In this document: piece by piece, positions 36,133 through 45,226 of the stretch
How the letters are laid out: every line of letters begins with the position of its first letter
How positions within the stretch are numbered: position 1 is the stretch's first letter
Notes under the pieces: model-generated
Database searches by the model: none
What the model was told of the DNA's origin: nothing
The model's input: only the letters and a program-made list of their open reading frames with translations
From: Advenella alkanexedens
Lineage (GTDB): Bacteria > Pseudomonadota > Gammaproteobacteria > Burkholderiales > Burkholderiaceae_B
Length of the DNA stretch: 64,000 bases
Direction of reading: 5' to 3'
Assembly: GCF_019132845.1 (NCBI RefSeq)
Contig: NZ_JAHSPR010000009.1
Coordinates: 56,763-120,762 of the forward strand
Translations under genes and position numbers: made by a program

Positions 36133-37368
36133 TTGTCGCATACCGATACCGTTTCAGTGGAAGATAATGCATCTGCCCTGTCCCTGCACCAGCAATGTGG
36201 GAATATCGCCCGTCTTACAGTGGCCCAGGCTCTGGCGGGTGCCAATTCGGTTGTGGTTTATGCAACCGGTGCCGTTGTTGGCAATGTCTTGGCCCCTGAT
36301 AAATCATTGGCAACCTTGCCCATTAGTATTTTTGTCGTGGGTATGGCGGCATGTATCCTGCCCATGGGGAGCATTGCCCGGCGTTATGGTCGCCGCATGG
36401 CCTTCATGGCCGGTACAGGGTGTGGTGTGTTGGTGGGCTTGCTGTCGGCGTTGGCGGTCGTACTGGGTTCGTTCTGGCTGTTTTGTCTGGCAACATTTTT
36501 TGGCGGTGCGTATGCCGCAGTGGTGCTGTCTTTCCGTTTTGCGGCAGCCGATGGGGTTGAGCCGGCAATGCGGGCCAGGTCCCTTTCTTTTGTCATGGGA
36601 GGCGGTGTGGCGGCCGGTGTGATTGGGCCGCAGCTGGTTACGTACACCATGGATTTTTGGCCGCCCTATACGTTTGCAATTACTTATTTAGTGCAGGCGG
36701 CTGTGGCGGCTTTGTCGGCAGTGGTATTGTTTGGGGTTCATTTGCCCCTTCCGTCAGCCAAAAAAGTGGCCGGTGGCAGGTCGCTTTCCTTCATCGTACG
36801 TCAACCCCGCTTCATTACTGCCATGATTTGCGCTGCGGTTTCTTACATGCTGATGAATTTCATCATGACATCGGCACCCCTGGCGATGCAAATGTGTGGT
36901 CATCCCCTGGAAACGGCTAATCTGGGCATGCAGTGGCATGTCATTGCCATGTACTTGCCCAGTTTTTTTACCGGGCGCTTAATAAACCGTTTTGGTTCGG
37001 GGCGTGTAGTAACGGTCGGTTTGCTTATGATTGGTGGGTCGGCAATCATTGGTTTGGCAGGGATCGATGTCGCGCATTTCTGGCTGACCCTGATTTTACT
37101 GGGCGTCGGCTGGAACTTTGGTTTTGTGGGGGCGTCAGCCATGGTGCTGGAATGCCACAGGCCAGAAGAGGCTACCCGTGTGCAATCCTTTAATGATTTT
37201 ATCGTTTTTGGCACCATGGCGATTGGTTCGTTTGCGTCGGGAAATTTACTGGCTGTTTATGGTTGGGATATGGTGCTTTGGGTTTCATTTGTACCATTAA
37301 TCCTGGCCGTGCTGGTGCTGTCAGTGACCGCGGTTTTCAATCGGGCACCTTCTATTGATCATGCCTGA
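36133..37368 (+). CDS. MFS transporter
   Basis: Inner-membrane protein of 411 residues with about twelve hydrophobic segments and the MFS loop motif (GSIARRYGRRMAFM, the DRxGRR-type turn). The start is a TTG at 36133; the upstream ribosome site is weak (GGGGT). It looks like a small-molecule efflux or uptake permease of the drug:proton type; the substrate is not determinable. It is alone, with an AT-rich 211-base region upstream and a hairpin downstream. Confidence 0.8.
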   Translation: MSHTDTVSVEDNASALSLHQQCGNIARLTVAQALAGANSVVVYATGAVVGNVLAPDKSLATLPISIFVVGMAACILPMGSIARRYGRRMAFMAGTGCGVLVGLLSALAVVLGSFWLFCLATFFGGAYAAVVLSFRFAAADGVEPAMRARSLSFVMGGGVAAGVIGPQLVTYTMDFWPPYTFAITYLVQAAVAALSAVVLFGVHLPLPSAKKVAGGRSLSFIVRQPRFITAMICAAVSYMLMNFIMTSAPLAMQMCGHPLETANLGMQWHVIAMYLPSFFTGRLINRFGSGRVVTVGLLMIGGSAIIGLAGIDVAHFWLTLILLGVGWNFGFVGASAMVLECHRPEEATRVQSFNDFIVFGTMAIGSFASGNLLAVYGWDMVLWVSFVPLILAVLVLSVTAVFNRAPSIDHA

Positions 37369-37401
37369 TGGGCAGCTGGAAATTGCATGGGTAATTTTGT
37401 G

Positions 37402-37426
37402 GGCAGGCAGGCTTGTGCTGCCTGCC
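37402..37426. terminator. Hairpin between MFS gene and cls
   Basis: GGCAGGCAG and CTGCCTGCC form a 9-bp perfect stem with a 7-base loop, between the convergent stops of the MFS gene and the cardiolipin synthase gene. It lacks a good U-tract. Confidence 0.5.
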
Positions 37427-37431
37427 TGCGA

Positions 37432-38838
37432 TTACAGTAGTGGGCTGAGTATGGCCAGGACATTATTGCGCAGCCGATAGGGCATGCTCCAGGCATCCAC
37501 ATCAGCTTGGTTAACCGGATTGGACTGCGCAATATATTCAGCTTGCCTGCAACGAATGGCCTGTGTCAAGCCTTGGTCATGAAGCAGGATATTGTTCTCA
37601 AAGTTAAGTTCAAAACTGCGCCGGTCCATGTTTGCCGAACCAATCAAGGTCATTTCGCCATCAATCGTGAGTGTTTTTGCGTGCAGCAAGCCACCGGTGT
37701 ATTCATGAATGCGAACACCGGCTTCCAGCAATTCTGAATAATTGCTTCGGCTTGCCGCGCCTACAAACCAGCTGTCATTACGGGCAGGCAGGACAAGGCT
37801 GGTAGCCACACCCCGCCGCGCACTGCTGCAAAGCGCGGCCTGCATGAAGTCATCGGGTACATAATAGGGCGTGGTAATAACCAGTTCCTTGCGCGCGCTG
37901 AATATTAAGGTTGCAAAAAGTTCTGGTGTGGCTGAATAATGATTCTCGGGCCCGGTTCCGATCACCTGGGCAAGAAAACCTTGCTCCGTTGGCGGTATGG
38001 GGCGTTGCGCCAGATCACGGCAATCCTCATTGGTGCAGATCAGCCAATCGGTCAGGAAAAGATGTTGGTTTTGCCGGACAACCGGACCTTCCAAACGAAT
38101 GACTGCATCAACCCAGGGCGCGTATTTTGCTTTGATGGCAAACTCAGGGTCAGCACAGTTCTGGCTGCCGCAATACGTTATCCGGTTGTCAATAACAACA
38201 ATTTTCCGGTGATTTCGAATGTCAACGCGTCCTTTCAGAATGCGAAACATCAGGTTGCCGATGGGTTGGGCACGAGCCAGTTGCACGCCTGCATCTTTCA
38301 TTGCTGACCAGTGTTCACTGCGAATAAAGTTGCGCGACCCCAGATCGTCAACAATCACGCGGCAGATGACACCCCGCCGGGCTGCCCGTATCAGGCCATC
38401 AACCACCTTGCGGCCATTGTTATCGGCCAGCCAGATATAAAAAAGAAGATGTACATGTTCCTGGGCGGCATCAATATCCGCAACGATGGCGTCAATGGTG
38501 GCGTTTGAATTATCAAGCAAATATCCGGTATTGCCGCCTACCGGTTTAAAGCCACTGATTGATTGGCCAATTGAAAACCCCGATGCGCTGATGTCCGGGA
38601 TAAGCTCGTTTGGTGCTTGCGTGAAAAAGTCGGGTAAGGTACTTTCAGACAGTTTTTGTGGTACCCGGCCTTTGTTGGGCCGGACTTCTCCAAGCATCAG
38701 ATAGGTTAATGCGCCCACATAGGGCAGGGCCATGATGAACAGGATCCAGGCAACACGTGATGCCGGATCACGTCGAGGTCTGAGCAAGACGCGAATCGAT
38801 AGCCCTGTGATGATAATAAAATGGATAATCAACCACAT
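37432..38838 (-). CDS. cls: Cardiolipin synthase
   Basis: Phospholipase-D-type synthase of 468 residues that condenses phospholipids into cardiolipin. Two N-terminal hydrophobic segments (about 1-20 and 30-50) are followed by two HKD motifs: DIRNHRKIVVID and LLHAKTLTIDGEMTLIGSAN. The order and length fit ClsA rather than ClsB/C. It has no close partner; a 318-base gap lies upstream. Confidence 0.92.
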   Translation of the reverse strand: MWLIIHFIIITGLSIRVLLRPRRDPASRVAWILFIMALPYVGALTYLMLGEVRPNKGRVPQKLSESTLPDFFTQAPNELIPDISASGFSIGQSISGFKPVGGNTGYLLDNSNATIDAIVADIDAAQEHVHLLFYIWLADNNGRKVVDGLIRAARRGVICRVIVDDLGSRNFIRSEHWSAMKDAGVQLARAQPIGNLMFRILKGRVDIRNHRKIVVIDNRITYCGSQNCADPEFAIKAKYAPWVDAVIRLEGPVVRQNQHLFLTDWLICTNEDCRDLAQRPIPPTEQGFLAQVIGTGPENHYSATPELFATLIFSARKELVITTPYYVPDDFMQAALCSSARRGVATSLVLPARNDSWFVGAASRSNYSELLEAGVRIHEYTGGLLHAKTLTIDGEMTLIGSANMDRRSFELNFENNILLHDQGLTQAIRCRQAEYIAQSNPVNQADVDAWSMPYRLRNNVLAILSPLL

Positions 38839-39156
38839 GAAAATACCCCGTTATTAGTATGGGTGGATGGATGATGCGGCCATTGTTCGGCGCTTTCAAC
38901 ATAATCCCAAGGAATGTTGAGCACTTGCCACGGGTTAAGCGGTAGTGCTGCAGTCAACTTTCGTGATTGTAAGTGCATCGCTTGGGTGTTGCAAAGCACC
39001 AATTTAAGCTGTGTGTGATTGTTGCAAGATTGAATTTATTTGGTTTTTTGTTTATATGGGCTTAAAACATCTATTTTTATTGTCTTGTTTTTTTGGTTCT
39101 TATCGGCATAATTGACTTATCATATTTTATTAAGCGGGGACGGAGAACATCTTTTT
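38839..39156. other. 318-bp region without a gene
   Basis: The space between the divergent cardiolipin synthase and FUSC genes is AT-rich, with long T runs near the FUSC side. I see no ORF worth calling, no tRNA and no clear operator; it probably holds the promoters of both genes. Confidence 0.5.
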
Positions 39157-41177
39157 ATGTCAATTTTCATCACGCACTATCGCCCTGTTGCCCGGTTGAG
39201 GCAGCTGATCGAGTTAAAACATGCCCATTTTCCTGTGGGTAAAGCGGTCCGCTCGGGTTTGTCTGTCTGTCTGGCATTTGCCTTGGGCTTGTTAAGCGGA
39301 TATGTTCTGGAGGGCGTTTTCATCTGTATTGCCGCGCTTTGTTTTTCAGCGGGTGAAGCCAGTAATATTTCCTATCGTGCCATGTTCAAAAATACCGTCA
39401 TTGCTTCCTTAATCGGTGGTTTGGGGGCATTTGCCGGTGTTTTGGTGGGGCTGCCCTGGCTGGTGGTGATTATCATCATGGCCATGCTGGCTTTCTTTTG
39501 TTCCATTATCAGCAATTACGGCATGCCTTATTCGGTTGGTACAATGATTGCCCTGGTCATGGCCTCGGTCATTGTGGGTATGCCGATAGAGGGAATGGGC
39601 TGGAAGCTCTATCTCTGTTTTCAGCTGGGGACGGTGTTTTACCTGTTGCTGTTGGGATGTCAGGCCTTGCTGGACTCTCATGCCCCCGAACGTTTACTGC
39701 TTTCGGAGCATATAAAAAACTGGCCGATTATGCACACATAAAATCCCGGAAAACCTCACCAACACCAGTGGATGATAAAAAAGTGCGGACAACACTGGAT
39801 GGCGCCCTGGACAGCTACTTCACACTTTATTCCGCCTTATTGAATAGCAAATACCGGAATTTTCCTGAGCGGAGTCAGGAAGCAGATCGTCAGGCTGCAC
39901 TTTTACAGGCTCTGGACAGCACTTTATCGCACCTGATTGCAATTAATAAGGATACAAAGTTGCTTGCGGATTCGGCTCATTTGCTGGAGGAAATCGCAGA
40001 TGCCCTTGTCCGGAAGCGTAAAACACCACCACCGCTACCGGATTTTCCTGAGCAAGCCAGTGGTTTTGTTTATAGTCTTACCCGGCTGATGGAAAGTCTT
40101 TGGCCTTCTTCCGCCTCTGATTCCTTGCCAAGACAGAAACGGTTCTCAGTCAAAACTTCCTTAAAGCAGCGGGCGCAAATGGGCTTGAAGCGCTTGATTG
40201 TGGGTAAAGAAGTCATTACCCAGGCCTATGTGTTTGCATCCTGCATGGGGGCGGCTTTTGCGACCAGGTACGTCATTCATGAAAACCATTGGTTTTGGGT
40301 GCCTTTAACGATTGCATTAACCATGAAACCGGATTTTGGCTCTGTGTTTGCCAGAACGCTCATGCGTTGTCTGGGAACCATTTTTGGGGCATGCATCGGG
40401 ACAGTGGTTTTGTATCTGTTGCCCAAGGGGGTTGCCTTAATTGTTGTGATTGGCATATTGGCCGCGCTGATTCCCTGGGCAAAAATGGTGTCTTACGCGA
40501 CTCAGGTAATCATCATTACCGCCGTCTTATTGCTGCTTCTGGATTTGTTAAGTACAGGTCCCATGACGGTTAATTATGCGGGCCAAAGAGTCATAGATAC
40601 CATTATTGCGGGCGTTATTATCCTGGTCTTCAACTATTTTCTTTGGCCACAAAGAAAAAATAATGTACTGGGCAAAAGATTTGATGAGGTCTTGAATGCC
40701 ATCAAGCATTATTTAAAGTCAGCCTGCCAGAGTGCCAATGGCGATGAAGCTGAGTTCCAAAAAATAACCCAAGAGGTATTCAAGGCAAAGATTGCCGCTT
40801 CCCAAAAGGTTTCCGATTTAAGAACAGAGCTGCATCGCTTAATGCTGGCGCCCGCACCTGTTGGCGTGGAGGCCACCAGCTGGTTTCCTTTGGTGGCAGG
40901 AGCCGAGCGCTTATGCGACAAAATAACGGTGTATTTTATTCATCGAACGGTTGATTCAGCTCCTCCAGCCAGCAGTGATATTCATTATTTACTTGATCAG
41001 ATTGAGCATATTCAGAAACATCAGGATGATGGCGAACAGTATTCTTTTTCAGAGAAAAACACCGAACAAATCAAGGCGTTTTTATTTGGTTTGAATGAGG
41101 AAATTACCAACCTGTCCAAATTGTTGGAAACCAATATTCGCAGCAAATCCATGGCCGGGCATGAGGCACTTGCGTGA
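39157..41177 (+). pseudogene. FUSC-family membrane protein, frame broken at about 39710
   Basis: Two overlapping frames together encode one FUSC (fusaric acid resistance/aromatic-acid-exporter type) protein. The first frame (39157-39741, GGAG before the ATG at 39157) gives the N-terminal membrane block with LALGLLSGYVLEGVFI. The second frame (-1) resumes with AYKKLADYAH and runs to 41177 with the second membrane block HENHWFWVPLTIALTMKPDFG and VLYLLPKG. In the first frame translation runs on into HIKNWPIMHT and stops. A single missing G (reading TCG GAG GCA TAT AAA AAA CTG) would restore one continuous protein (SEAYKKLADY). An A AAA AAC slippery heptamer sits at the switch in the right frame. 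It is therefore either a recent pseudogene, a sequencing slip, or a gene read by -1 frameshifting. Confidence 0.8.
39714..39720 (+). other. A AAA AAC slippery heptamer in FUSC gene
   Basis: In the upstream frame the codons read ATA AAA AAC TGG, so the heptamer A AAA AAC is in the exact phase needed for a -1 shift; the -1 frame then reads CTG GCC GAT and continues for over 480 codons. The zero frame stops 21 bases later. Confidence 0.6.
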
Positions 41178-41218
41178 ATGGTGAATGATGTGTTTTAGGC
41201 GGAAAGTACGTTAGGAAG

Positions 41219-41253
41219 AAAAAAAAGCCCAGACACTTGTCTGGGCTTTTTTT
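41219..41253. terminator. Bidirectional terminator between FUSC gene and tRNAs
   Basis: GCCCAGACA and TGTCTGGGC (loop CT) form a strong stem flanked by eight As on the left and seven Ts on the right, so it can end transcription from the FUSC gene and from the tRNA operon coming the other way. Confidence 0.88.
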
Positions 41254-41341
41254 GAATTCTGGAGCGGGAAACGAGTCTCGAACTCGCGACCTCAACCTTG
41301 GCAAGGTTGCGCTCTACCAACTGAGCTATTCCCGCATTTTT
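41251..41341. repeat. 91-bp direct repeat, copy 1 (holds tRNA-Gly)
   Basis: Identical base for base to 42458-42548. It covers the whole tRNA-Gly gene plus 9 bases on its 3' side (from TTTGAATTC) and 6 bases on its 5' side. The identity stops sharply at both ends. Confidence 0.9.
41260..41335 (-). tRNA. tRNA-Gly(GCC), copy 1
   Basis: The minus strand reads GCGGGAATAGCTCAGTTGG and ends in an encoded CCA. The anticodon loop TTGCCAA gives anticodon GCC; the acceptor arms GCGGGAA/TTCCCGC and the T loop TTCGAGA are intact. It lies 20 bases after the tRNA-Cys gene. Confidence 0.96.
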
Positions 41342-41355
41342 AACAAGTCTTTGAC

Positions 41356-41429
41356 TGGAGGCGCAGGGCGGAGTCGAACCGCCCTAGACGGATTTGCAAT
41401 CCGCTGCATAACCGCTTTGCTACTGCGCC
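41356..41429 (-). tRNA. tRNA-Cys(GCA)
   Basis: The minus strand reads GGCGCAGTAGCAAAGCGG and ends in an encoded CCA, 74 bases. The anticodon stem GCGGATTGCAAATCC gives anticodon GCA. Acceptor pairing GGCGCAG/CTGCGCC and the TTCGACT T loop are intact. Encoded with tRNA-Gly as one transcript. Confidence 0.95.
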
Positions 41430-41832
41430 CTTTAGTACATTGCAACTGATAGGTCCGGATAATGCAATCGTTGCCGTTCAGTGCCAAAGACTTAATAAGA
41501 GAATGAGTATAGCACCATTAAGCCAAAATGGAAGTTTTTGTTGTGAAATAAGCAACAAAATTATCATTGGATAGATTTTTAACCTGTTTTTGTTGTAATG
41601 GTGCATCATTTTTAGGTGTTTAGGTGTTTAGGTGTTTAGGTGTTTAGGTGTTTAGGTGTTTAGGTGTTTTATATGAGCTAAATAGGCAATAGGGGGGGCG
41701 TGGGATTGGCCTGAAAGGGATGGTTGCTGCGGTCGTTGTGCTCTAGTTTGATATAACGCATTGTTTTATAATATTTTTTGACTACACTGGGGGTGTACTT
41801 TAGACGTTGGTATATAACTATAGGAGGCAGGT
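41430..41832. other. 403-bp region without a gene
   Basis: Between the tRNA-Cys gene and the phasin-like gene. It holds the 8-bp tandem repeat described separately and is otherwise AT-rich; it must contain the promoter of the tRNA pair (minus) and that of the phasin-like gene (plus), but neither is clear to the eye. Confidence 0.5.
41611..41669. repeat. Tandem repeat of TTTAGGTG
   Basis: Seven perfect copies of the 8-base unit TTTAGGTG (41611-41666) plus the first three bases of an eighth. It lies about 165 bases before the phasin-like gene. Being perfect, it is probably variable in copy number between strains. Confidence 0.95.
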
Positions 41833-42321
41833 ATGGGAACCAATAACAAGGCATCAACTTATTCTGATGGTCAGTTGTCGCAGAATTTATTCAATGCAAA
41901 TATGGAGCTGTCCCGACAAATGGGAAAGCTGTTTCAGGAAAACAATCAGCGCTGGGGTGAGTTCATTGCCGCGGCTTTTGGTGAGAGTCGGGCTAATATG
42001 GAAAAACTGCTGAATATCAATAATGATCCCCTGCGGGGCCAGGCTTTTAACGATCTTATGGTAAGTTTGTCGCAATGCGCCAATGGCAATCGGGCTTTGA
42101 CCCAGCAGGCACTTGAAAATCAGCGTTTGTTCCTGTCGGGTATGGCAGAAATATTGCAGCAATGGCAGCGGCAGTCTGTTGCGTTGGCCGATGGTGCCAA
42201 TACGATGCCATGGAATAATATGTTTGCTGATATGTTTAAACAGCTGAATGCCGGTTTTTTGCCCTTTAATTACCTCGTAAATGCAAACAGGCACGAGAAA
42301 GAGGAGGTTAAGGAAAAATAA
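41833..42321 (+). CDS. Phasin-like protein
   Basis: A 162-residue, largely helical, cysteine-poor protein: MGTNNKASTYSDGQLSQNLF, then RQMGKLFQENNQRWGEFIAA and later GMAEILQQWQRQSVALADG with an FxWxx-type hydrophobic end. This looks like the phasin (PhaP/PhaM) class of granule-associated proteins, but the match is weaker than for phaP at 29988. The ribosome site is strong (AGGAGG, 6 bases before ATG). It is enclosed by two identical tRNA-Gly genes. Confidence 0.6.
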   Translation: MGTNNKASTYSDGQLSQNLFNANMELSRQMGKLFQENNQRWGEFIAAAFGESRANMEKLLNINNDPLRGQAFNDLMVSLSQCANGNRALTQQALENQRLFLSGMAEILQQWQRQSVALADGANTMPWNNMFADMFKQLNAGFLPFNYLVNANRHEKEEVKEK

Positions 42322-42405
42322 GAAGCCCGTGGCGGGGCGGTGATGATCTTGGATTCTGCCAGGTAGAGTGTGTTGTGGGGTTTAAGGCATTCATGTGGCA
42401 GAAAC

Positions 42406-42431
42406 AAAAAAAGGACCGAAAGGTCCTTTTT
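42406..42431. terminator. Bidirectional terminator after phasin-like gene
   Basis: GGACC-GAAA-GGTCC with seven As before and five Ts after. It serves the phasin-like gene (plus) and, read the other way, the tRNA-Gly gene to its right. Confidence 0.85.
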
Positions 42432-42435
42432 GCGT

Positions 42436-42458
42436 ATTTGCAGGAAATTCCTGCAAAT
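42436..42458. repeat. 23-bp palindrome beside tRNA-Gly copy 2
   Basis: ATTTGCAGGAA and its complement TTCCTGCAAAT face each other around one base. It sits between the terminator and the 3' end of tRNA-Gly copy 2, touching the edge of the 91-bp repeat. There is no such palindrome at the matching edge of copy 1. Confidence 0.75.
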
Positions 42459-42548
42459 TTGAATTCTGGAGCGGGAAACGAGTCTCGAACTCGCGACCTC
42501 AACCTTGGCAAGGTTGCGCTCTACCAACTGAGCTATTCCCGCATTTTT
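42458..42548. repeat. 91-bp direct repeat, copy 2 (holds tRNA-Gly)
   Basis: Identical to 41251-41341, in the same direction, 1207 bases away. Recombination between them would remove the tRNA-Cys gene, the octamer repeat and the phasin-like gene. Confidence 0.9.
42467..42542 (-). tRNA. tRNA-Gly(GCC), copy 2
   Basis: Identical in sequence to copy 1 (anticodon GCC, encoded CCA, 76 bases). It stands alone, divergent from murB, with a terminator hairpin downstream. Confidence 0.96.
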
Positions 42549-42729
42549 CACAATTTTCAGTGTTTTGCTGAATCAGTGAAGTTTTAAATTATAAGCAATC
42601 TTTTTTCGTTTTGCAAGCTTTTTTTATTTGCCTGTTTTTCGAAATAAGCAAGAAGTGCTTAAGAAAGACAAAATAATAGCATTTATTTCTTTATAATGTC
42701 AAAAAAACGTTATTTGAATAGTTGAAGAT

Positions 42730-43749
42730 ATGGATTTTATACAACAGAAGGACCTGAGCGGTTTTAATACACTGGGCTTGAAATCATGGGCAAATAATTA
42801 CATAAGTCTTTGTAATAAAAAAGATTTAAGTGCTATTTCAGACTTGTTGAAGCCGGGTGTCCCCTACTTTGTTCTGGGTGGGGGAAGTAACGTTGTATTA
42901 AGTGAACAAATCGATCAAATTGTTGTTCATAACCAACTTAAAGGGATTCGCCTTTGGCAGGAAACCGACAGCGACTGGATTGTAGAAGCGGCTGCGGGTG
43001 AAAATTGGCATGATTTTGTGGTTAATTGCATACAGCAAGGTTGGTATGGCCTGGAAAACCTGGCTTTAATACCTGGTACGGTGGGGGCGGCACCTGTGCA
43101 GAATATTGGTGCCTATGGTGTGGAAGTGAAAGACCGACTCGATAGCGTGGTGGCTTACGATCCGTTAACCCAGACAGAACAGGTCTTCAATAATCAACAG
43201 TGCCAATTTGCCTACCGTGACAGCATCTTCAAGCATGAAGAGGGTAAAGGCCTCATCATTACGGCGGTCAGGTTTCGTTTGCCCAAGCAATGGGTGCCGG
43301 TATTGTCTTATCCCGATCTTCAATCCTATGAGACTGCCAGGCCTCAACTGACGGCACAAGCCATTTTTGAGGCGGTTTGTGAGATACGTCGTCGTAAATT
43401 GCCCGATCCAAAGGTGACAGGTAATGCAGGCAGCTTTTTTAAAAATCCCATTGTTCCTGCGCAGCAGTATCGGGAGTTAAAAGCGCAATTCCAGGACTTG
43501 GTTGCTTATGAGCAGCCCGATAACCGTTATAAACTGGCCGCTGGCTGGATGATTGATCAATGTGGCTGGAAAGGGCGGAAATTGGGCAATGCCGGCGTGC
43601 ATGCAAGACAGGCTCTGGTGATTGTGAATACCGGCAAAGCCTGTGCAGCGGATATTACTGCCATTGCAAAGGCAATTGCCGGTGATGTCATGAATAAATT
43701 TGGTGTTTTGCTGGAACCCGAACCGGTTTTTGTAGGCCTCAAACGTTAA
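42730..43749 (+). CDS. murB: UDP-N-acetylenolpyruvoylglucosamine reductase
   Basis: FAD enzyme of 339 residues making UDP-MurNAc for peptidoglycan. FAD-binding LGGGSNVVLS and the GTVGAAPVQNIGAYGVE stretch are present, with the catalytic TGNAGSFFKNP and a C-terminal EPEPVFVG. Length and domain order fit the E. coli-like type I enzyme. A possible -10 box TATAAT is at 42692. Confidence 0.95.
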   Translation: MDFIQQKDLSGFNTLGLKSWANNYISLCNKKDLSAISDLLKPGVPYFVLGGGSNVVLSEQIDQIVVHNQLKGIRLWQETDSDWIVEAAAGENWHDFVVNCIQQGWYGLENLALIPGTVGAAPVQNIGAYGVEVKDRLDSVVAYDPLTQTEQVFNNQQCQFAYRDSIFKHEEGKGLIITAVRFRLPKQWVPVLSYPDLQSYETARPQLTAQAIFEAVCEIRRRKLPDPKVTGNAGSFFKNPIVPAQQYRELKAQFQDLVAYEQPDNRYKLAAGWMIDQCGWKGRKLGNAGVHARQALVIVNTGKACAADITAIAKAIAGDVMNKFGVLLEPEPVFVGLKR

Positions 43750-43792
43750 GTGCATCCCCGAATGCCAGTGGCAGGCGGGGGTATAAAGTTTG

Positions 43793-44584
43793 TCAACCCT
43801 GAATGACGTCTTGCATGTTGAACAGGCCGGTTTTGTGTTTTTGCAGGAACAGGGCGGCCTTCAGGCTGCCTTGGGCATATGTGGCACGACTGGATGATTT
43901 ATGGGTGATTTCAATTCGTTCACCCGTACCGCAAAACATCACGGTATGGTCGCCAATGATGTCGCCACCGCGCACAACCGAAAAACCGATTTGTCCGTCT
44001 TTGCGTGCCCCCGTGTGACCGTGCCGGGCCCAGTCGGCGATGTCATCCAGTTTTTTACCCCAGGTTTCGGCAATCACTTCACCCATTTTCAATGCAGTGC
44101 CAGAAGGAGCATCCACTTTGTGTTTGTGGTGAGCTTCATAGACTTCCACATCGTAGCCGGTATTCAATAGTTGTGCCGCCAGCTCAAGCAGGCGCAGGGT
44201 GGCATTGACGCCAATGCTCATGTTGGGGGCGAACACAATCGCATTTTCTTTGGCAGCTTCTTCTATGGCCTGAATACCGGCGGCATCAAAGCCGGTGGTA
44301 CCAATAACGGCTTTGGTTTTGTACTGGCCACAAGCCTGCAGGTGCTTCAGGGTGCCTTCAGGGCGGGTAAAGTCGATGAGGCAATCACTGTTTTGCAGGG
44401 CTGACAAATCATCGGTGATGACAACTCCGGTGGGTTTGCCCAGGAATGCACCCGCATCGGTGCCCAGTTGTTCGCTGCCCGAGTGATCAAGGGCAACGGT
44501 AAGTTCAAGTTCGGGGTGTTCAAGTACTGCTTCAATGAGCATGCGACCCATACGGCCGCTGGCTCCGGAAATAGCTATACGCAT
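43793..44584 (-). CDS. dapB: 4-hydroxy-tetrahydrodipicolinate reductase
   Basis: NAD(P)H enzyme of 263 residues in lysine and diaminopimelate synthesis. Nucleotide-binding [14 protein letters not shown] is at the start, then [10 protein letters not shown], the catalytic [15 protein letters not shown] and the end [12 protein letters not shown]. It ends convergently with murB and follows bamE on the same strand with a 48-base gap. Confidence 0.96.
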   Translation of the reverse strand: MRIAISGASGRMGRMLIEAVLEHPELELTVALDHSGSEQLGTDAGAFLGKPTGVVITDDLSALQNSDCLIDFTRPEGTLKHLQACGQYKTKAVIGTTGFDAAGIQAIEEAAKENAIVFAPNMSIGVNATLRLLELAAQLLNTGYDVEVYEAHHKHKVDAPSGTALKMGEVIAETWGKKLDDIADWARHGHTGARKDGQIGFSVVRGGDIIGDHTVMFCGTGERIEITHKSSSRATYAQGSLKAALFLQKHKTGLFNMQDVIQG

Positions 44585-44632
44585 GTAACTAACCTTTGGT
44601 TTTGATAATTATTGGTGATTGCAGAAAACGAT

Positions 44633-45088
44633 TTATTCCAAGGGAGCCGTTTCTACCTGGCTGGCTGCCGCTTCTGCGGTGCTGGCTGTTGATTCTACCG
44701 TGCGGGCAGCCGCTTTTTGCTCGTAAGGTTGGAAGTTGGGCTGTTGATCACCTTCCCAGCGATCCAGAACACCATTCACGAACCAGACTGAGAAATTGCG
44801 CGAGACCGGTTCACCATAACCGGGTTGGTAGTAGTAAGGATAATCCCAGCGGTCAGGTCGGAAGATGTCGGTCAGGGTGGGTGAGCCCAAGGCGTAACGC
44901 ACCTGATCCGGAGTCATGCCTTTTTGTAATAGTGCCACGTTTTCTTCTGTGATCCAGTTGCCTTGCTGTACAGGGGCGATATAAGGAAAGCCCCATTTCC
45001 CTGATTGGCAACCGGTTAGTGCAGTAAGTGCAAGGGCAGAGATAAACAGTCCTTTACGGAGACGAAGGAAAAGTGCAGTATTATTCAT
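44633..45088 (-). CDS. bamE: Outer membrane assembly lipoprotein BamE (OmlA)
   Basis: Lipoprotein of 151 residues from the ATG at 45088. The signal peptide ends in the lipobox LTGC. The family pattern GNWITEENVALLQKGMTPDQV and YALGSPTLTDIFRPDRWDY follows. The C-terminal 40 residues are a low-complexity A/T/E tail beyond the usual BamE length. It is part of the outer-membrane protein insertion machine and is divergent from fur, as in other Burkholderiales. Confidence 0.93.
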   Translation of the reverse strand: MNNTALFLRLRKGLFISALALTALTGCQSGKWGFPYIAPVQQGNWITEENVALLQKGMTPDQVRYALGSPTLTDIFRPDRWDYPYYYQPGYGEPVSRNFSVWFVNGVLDRWEGDQQPNFQPYEQKAAARTVESTASTAEAAASQVETAPLE

Positions 45089-45226
45089 GACTTGGGTGAA
45101 TATCCTATGATAATTTTGGACATTTAAAAGTGTTATGATAATAGTTCTGGGCAATTATAGGATTGATTGCACTGAAATATTTGGAAATTTATTCATTAAG
45201 CGCTTTCTTTGTGGCTAAATTTGACT

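Noticed and set aside
41611..41669. CRISPR array
   Set aside because: The unit is 8 bases with no spacers; it is a simple tandem repeat.
45120..45160. Fur autoregulatory box near TGATAATAGTTCTGG
   Set aside because: Only one arm fits the Fur consensus well, so it was not called.
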